Of a stretch of 64,000 bases of DNA, positions 59,083 to 64,000 are shown piece by piece. The position numbers were made by a program, and so were the translations under genes. Source of the DNA: Apium graveolens (taxonomy: Eukaryota > Streptophyta > Magnoliopsida > Apiales > Apiaceae); assembly GCF_009905375.1 (NCBI RefSeq), contig NC_133655.1:167176588-167240587 (forward strand), in the 5' to 3' direction. A model generated the notes under the pieces. The model was given only the letters and a program-made list of their open reading frames with translations, did not search any database and was not told the origin of the DNA. Position 1 is the first letter of the stretch, and each line of letters begins with the position of its first letter.

Positions 59083-61916
59083 AACATTCAACCATATTAC
59101 GGTTAGACTATTCAGTTCAAGGTCCTTCAATGGATCAACTTCCTTCACAGGTGTTAGGAGAGAGTGATGTAATCGCTGCCACATCTAGTACAACACTTAC
59201 CTCCCCAGGACTAATAAACCTGGATGCATCTGCGGATAGGGGATCCGACATAGGTGCGGATGTGCAAGCCATTGGCGATGAACCAGATTCAACTAGTAAG
59301 CCTAAGGGGAAAGTGTCTTCACCGACACTAGAGGAAGCTAAGGAAAATATGCCAGATATGATGGCCTCAATGATCCTTCCAGAGATTCCAACTCTGGACC
59401 AGTTGTCTCATGATGACATACAACTTGTCTTGGACAAGGATCGGGAATCTCGAACTCCCATTGTACCACTGCGGACCTCCTTAAGGATGGCTCCAGTGTT
59501 TCCTGCAGGTACATCTTCTGGATCTCGGAGCTACGAGCGGAGTGTATCCGTAAGGGTAAGTGAAATATAAAACCCTAAACTGAGTGACATAGTGCTGAGT
59601 GATACACTGCGAGAAGCCCACCTCCCAAACTATACCTATAGACATGTCACAATATGTAACTAAATCTTACCTTGAAGAGCATTTAGCATTCAAAGATAGC
59701 TATCTCAAAGAACAACTGGCTCTCAAGGATCAATATCTCAAGGATGAACTGTCTATCAGGGATCACCAGATTACACGTCTTTCCGAACAACTTGCACTTC
59801 AACAAGCATCATTTGCTAGTTTATGGGAATTCGTGGAGCAATCTATATCTCAATCAGGGAAGGGAAAGGCAATTTCCAATATTGAGCCAAAGATCTTAGT
59901 TAGTAAGAAAACGTCAATCCATGTCTCCTCTGAAATAGCTCTTTCCAGTACTGGGCCAAATACCTCAGTCGGTAAGCAAGTGTCTGTTTCAGAACCATTT
60001 ACTCAAGAGATCATTGTCTTGATCTTTCCTGCTCAATCAACCCCAACTCTGAAGGATAACACAAATGAGGGGGAGAAATGGGTGGAGCAAGAAAAAGTAG
60101 TTGCTGTTGTGAACTTAATTCAAGATGCTTTTCAAGTAGCTGACTCTGGATATGATAAGTTTTGAGATGAGCTACAAGAAGAAAAGGAAGAAGAAGAGGA
60201 GAGGATTGATGAAAGGGTGTTACTAAAGTCAAGATATACTGGTGATCATCTCAGGGGGAGCAATCAACATCAAAACAAGATCATCTGAGCAAAGTCATTA
60301 CAACTCGTAGGAATATTCTATCGGAGATATATGCTCCAAATCCCCTATTCTCAGAGTATGAGCTGGAGGAAGGAGAGATAGATGAGAGTGATGTTCCTAA
60401 GGGGTCTGAACCCAGATTTCAATAAGTGATGACGGAAGAGAGAAAGATTATATCTGAGGATGAGGAATTTGAAGATGAAGATGTCTTCTCGGATGACTGT
60501 TTGTTCTATGGATTGCCGGAGAAATTTAACCGATCTTATGAAGAAATTCAAGGAGAAATTGAAAGATCAAGAGCTAGAGTGCAAAGAGCCATACAGAGAA
60601 GGGAAGCCAGAGAAGCAAGAGAATCATATCTTCGGACTAACAGGAGAAGAAAGGAATGAGATGAGATAAAAAGGAAAATGGACAAATCTGAAAACTATCA
60701 TAAGTTAGACCCTGGAAATAGGAATCTTCTAAACACTGTGGATAATTAAAGAGAGGATTATCCCAATATTCATGAGTTCTATGATCAGTTCAATAGGATA
60801 ATCACCGGTACTACTGTGAATATTCTAAAGAATGGATGGAAAATCATTGTTAATCACATTGATGGACTACAAATGAAGATCTCCATAAGTGTCCAGAAGA
60901 AACTAAATATTGTTGAAATGTTTGTCCTTGCATCAAAGATTCCATGGTTGAAATCGAATGAAAATGAATACTTCAAAGATAAGCTTCGGAAGATGATGAT
61001 GGATGTGTCTCCTCAAACATTCTTTTATCCATTCGTGATCAAGGTATTTGCAGATGGAAAAATGCAAAGCATCACCATATCTAATCAACATATAAGATCC
61101 ATTCATTATCTACAACTCACTTTCCTGGAAAGTCAACTCAGGAGCAAAGAGCAAAACTGGAGGCACCATGAGTTAAAAGATCAGAAGCAGACCTTAGAGC
61201 TGCTGAAGTTCTATATGCTTACAGGCATTGACAAGATGATCAGGGATTTAGAGAAGGACATGAAGAAAGTGAAAAGAGCTTATCATGAGATGGTAATTAT
61301 AAATAGAGAGGTAGAAATTAATCTTCTCAAAGATAGCGAACCTATCATCGGCACTGATGATGAAGGGGATATAAACTTTAAGATTAATAAGACAAAGATT
61401 AAGATCAAGGATTTCAGAACAAGCGGATCAGAAGCAATACAATAAGTCTTGATGGATGTAAAACTTTCCATATGTAAGGTAGACAAGGTTGCTTTGATTC
61501 CCATCATACAGATACTTGATGAGATGGTGGAAGAAGAATCGATCAATGACACTAACAGAGTACGAGGGCATCCTAAAAAGATAATAGTCTTCATAATGGC
61601 AAAAAGATTTACTATGTTATTTGAACTGATTCATAAGTGCTCCAAGATCAGATATCTCCAGTTGATGCTTAATGAACTAAATAATCCACCTCTCATTAAT
61701 GCAGTTGAATTAGAATCTCGTGATTTGGTCCAAGCTAGACTGAATGACCTTCTGAGTAGAATCAAAGGATCATCTCTTCCAGACTCAACAAAATTAATAG
61801 ATCCTAGAAAGAAAGCTATCAAGAGAAATTCTGTTTAGACTCAATCCACTCAAGAAGGAGAAGATAGTCAAGGCAAGAAGCTCAAGAAGACAAAAACAAA
61901 AAAAAGACATAGATAA
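59083..61916 (+). pseudogene. Copia C env-like region, C-terminal part
   Basis: It resumes after the Athila with STILRLDYSVQGPSMDQLPS and spans three reading blocks. The first, to 59570, is Ser/Thr/Asp-rich. The second, 59599-60165, has a coiled-coil built of 11-residue units, YLEEHLAFKDS, YLKEQLALKDQ and YLKDELSIRDH. The third uses one frame from 60426 to a stop at 61914 (496 codons; stops at about 60657, 60747 and 61443) with RARVQRAIQRREAREARE, ISVQKKLNIVEMFVLASKIP and a basic C-terminus KKLKKTKTKKRH. Coiled-coils are described in Sirevirus env-like proteins. No membrane segment is obvious. Total length with the N-terminal part would be about 1,480 codons. Confidence 0.6.
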
Positions 61917-62097
61917 TTTGTTCAGGCTAGAGGAATACTTGTTTGTAATTTATAATTTAAGATATCTGGATTTGTATATGTAATTCATAATGCATTTAAT
62001 ATCTTTATCTGTTTTGAGGTTGTACTTTTTCTTATTATCAGTTGAGTTATCCTTAGGAATTTTCTTGTCGAACTCTAACAATCAAATAGGGGGAGAT
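61917..62097 (+). other. Copia C 3' leader to LTR with polypurine tract
   Basis: A short AT-rich spacer contains GTTGAGTTATCC, also found before the LTR of Copia A. AAATAGGGGGAGAT at 62084-62097 is the PPT, directly before the 3' LTR. Confidence 0.85.
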
Positions 62098-63313
62098 TGT
62101 AAGGCATAATGTAACGTAATATATAAACGAGGAATTATAACTCAATATTTAATATAAACAAATAAACAATATTAAATTATGAAGCACAGGAATCCTGAAG
62201 ATGAAGATTGGATAAATGCAAAAAATTAAAAGATGAAATTAATGCTCTAAGTCCATACCTAAGTCATGGGAAGAAGTTCACTAACATGTTCAAGCCTCCA
62301 TGAAGAATAAGATGTCAAGGGACTTCCAGTGTCAGTGAAATGATTTGATCTGAAGTATTAGAGATCAGGGATTCAGTGATTGAAGCAATGAATAATCAAC
62401 CAAGATATATCAGATCAGAATTGTCAAGGAAATTGAATTAAATCAGTTCATGTTAGTTGTTTTTGAACCAGACTAGTGTGCCAAGCATCAACATATCAGA
62501 AAAAAAATTAATTCAGTTAAACAGAAGAAATGTTTTTGATACAGCTATTGAAAACATGAGAGAAATTATTCTAAGTCAGGAACCATTCCTTGTGGTCGCA
62601 GGTTGTAAGGGTCGCAGGTTAGAAGATAGGATAAATTGCTAAGGCAATATATAGACTGTGGTCGTAGGTTACAAGTCTGAATGTGGTCACATGTTACAAG
62701 TCTTAAGAAAATCTTTTATGGCAATCCTCATGCCTTGTGGTCGCATGTTAGAAGATAGAAAAAATCTTCTAAGGCAATCCCTATGCCTTGTGGTCGCATG
62801 TAGCATGGTCGAAGGTTAGAAGATAGCAAAAATCTTTTCTAAGGCAAAATAGTACCCCTGTGATCGCAGGTTGGAATAAATCAACTCTTTTCTTTTGGTC
62901 GCCAGTTACCACTTGGAAGTTTACTATGAAATACTAATACGACATTTCTAAAGGATTTAAGTGGTTCAAAATGTGTCACATGTACTGATGATTTGAAGAC
63001 TACAAATGCAGCAAATGAATTCAATTCATTTGGTCATCTACCTCAGCTAACAGAAGTGTTTTACGAGAGCTACATTAAAGACCATATTTATTAAGCTAGT
63101 AAACATAAAGTTATGCTGCTGAATTTATTGTAACTAATCATTTATATGATTAGATTGTAGCAACCTCAAGGTTTATATTAAATAAACAATATATTCCTTG
63201 AATTATTTATGTTTATTTTGATTCCGTATAATTAATGAAGAACTTAAAATGAATCGAAAAATATTGTAGGTATCGTATTCAATCCCCCTTCTACGATACT
63301 TTGGGACTAACAT
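62098..63313 (+). repeat. 3' LTR of Copia C (about 1216 bp)
   Basis: It begins TGTAAGGCATAATG and ends GGACTAACA or one base later, followed by CATGT (63314-63318), the second copy of the target site. It keeps a stretch of about 40 bp near 62130-62170 that the 5' LTR lacks. The motif and hairpin array is at about 62590-62905. Confidence 0.9.
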
Positions 63314-63318
63314 CATGT

Positions 63319-63978
63319 GTTGATCCTGTGTGTAACTCTGATAAACTTTCTGTGCTTATACTTTGTTCTGGATATTAGATCCTGGTATATTTCTTATACT
63401 CTGACTACCATATTCAAGTCTTATAAGCTTAAAACAATGTTCACTCCCTTTCCTCTATAGTGTTTATCTGTATTGGACTAACTTGAACTATTTTGAGCTA
63501 ATGAGATTTGATTAAGTAGCATTGTCAAAAGAATCAGAAAGCATGATCATCTGAGACATCCTTCATGAATCCATATTGTGGTAAGTAAAGGTAAATTTCT
63601 ATGGTTCTGAGACCACTCTATTTTTTATCATTAAATTCTCTGATATTGTACTTCGGATGTTTGTGATCTTTAACACCCTCAGTGATTTTTGGAACTGACT
63701 AAGAGCCTATCAAACCTCATAAGTTCTATCCCAAGTCATTAGAACCAAACACTTCTCAAACAGTATTCCATTACCTTACCCTGATATATCTCCCATATTT
63801 TGCTCTGCTATACTTAATTTTCTTGAGATATCAACTTAGTGATCAGACAAAATTATCATTTGGTATTGGAGTTTTGTTGAGAATGAGGAAGATAGTGCCA
63901 AAAAGCACCATATAAGGAAGGAAATGTCAACCCTACAGTTCTGTCTCTCACAAAGAAGTGGAGTATCTATAACCTGAG
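63319..63978 (+). other. Copia B post-pol noncoding region, resumed
   Basis: GTTGATCCTGTGTGTAACTC continues the interrupted Copia B sequence and is colinear with 1108-1763 of Copia A. No reading frame is present. It ends at AACCTGAG, where another element begins. Confidence 0.8.
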
Positions 63979-64000
63979 TGTGACGCCCTCCAAACCCGGG
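63979..64000 (-). repeat. Start of a minus-strand chromovirus-type LTR (cut by window end)
   Basis: TGTGACGCCCTCCAAACC at 63979 is the reverse complement of the long-LTR end CCCGGGTTTGGAGGGTGTTACA type and resembles 22974. In Copia A the homologous sequence continues without it (1764 onward), so this is an insertion junction. Only 22 bases are visible. Confidence 0.65.

Larger units (their letters stand above)
31259..63313 (+). mobile_element. Copia C: full-length Sirevirus-like element with nested inserts
   Basis: It has two LTRs, an initiator Met-tRNA primer site, gag, protease, integrase, RT, RNase H, a long env-like region and a polypurine tract. CATGT at 31254-31258 and 63314-63318 is a perfect 5-bp target duplication. 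The flanks join to match Copia A around 1095-1110. Removing the solo LTR (33217-37803 plus one target copy) and the Athila (45820-59082) leaves about 14.2 kb, large for a copia element. The LTRs differ by many substitutions and by a deletion of about 40 bp near 31290, so it is old. All genes are broken. Confidence 0.9.

Noticed and set aside
22974..64000. The minus-strand LTR starts at 22974 and 63979 as the two LTRs of one very large element
   Set aside because: No chromovirus internal domain lies between them on the minus strand, and 63979 is a clean junction inside Copia B noncoding sequence.

Overview
The window is a stack of decayed, nested LTR retrotransposons from a plant nuclear genome, most likely a large-genome eudicot. 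I see no host gene, tRNA, rRNA or CRISPR array. The plant assignment rests on diagnostic families: Sirevirus-type Ty1/copia with a post-pol env-like region, Athila and Tat Ty3/gypsy, and chromovirus (Tekay-like) gypsy with 3.5 kb LTRs. The species cannot be read from the sequence.

Layout. 1-5018 is the 3' part of a Sirevirus-like Copia (A) ending in an LTR. It sits in a Tat gypsy element, seen at 5019-5350 and 17793-22973. The Tat protease gene is split by a complete but dead Tekay-like gypsy (5351-17792; target duplication ACCCA/ACCTA). The Tat 3' noncoding region ends in a 73-bp tandem array, cut by a minus-strand chromovirus-type LTR fragment (22974 to about 25650) that carries a 788-bp MITE-like insertion with a 10-bp duplication.

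From 25693 runs a 5'-truncated Copia (B, same family as A). Its 3' noncoding region is split at 31258 by a 32-kb composite insertion (31259-63313, perfect duplication CATGT) and resumes at 63319-63978. The composite is a second Sirevirus-like Copia (C, about 14.2 kb once its inserts are removed). It holds a 4.6-kb solo LTR in gag (33217-37803, duplication GCTAA) and an Athila element in its env-like gene (45820-59082). The Athila has three LTRs, not two. At 63979 a further minus-strand LTR begins and leaves the window.

Relative order. Tat is older than Tekay-like, Copia A and the minus LTR. Copia B is older than Copia C, which is older than the solo LTR and Athila. All coding regions carry stops, frameshifts or lost catalytic residues, so nothing here looks autonomous.

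The most interesting signal is regulatory. In both the Athila and the Copia C lineage, a repeated motif found in the LTRs (a CpG-rich cassette in Athila, GGTCGCAGGTTA in Copia) recurs inside the element just before a TATA-like box and the env-like ORF. This may be an internal, LTR-like promoter for the env-like gene that arose separately in two superfamilies.
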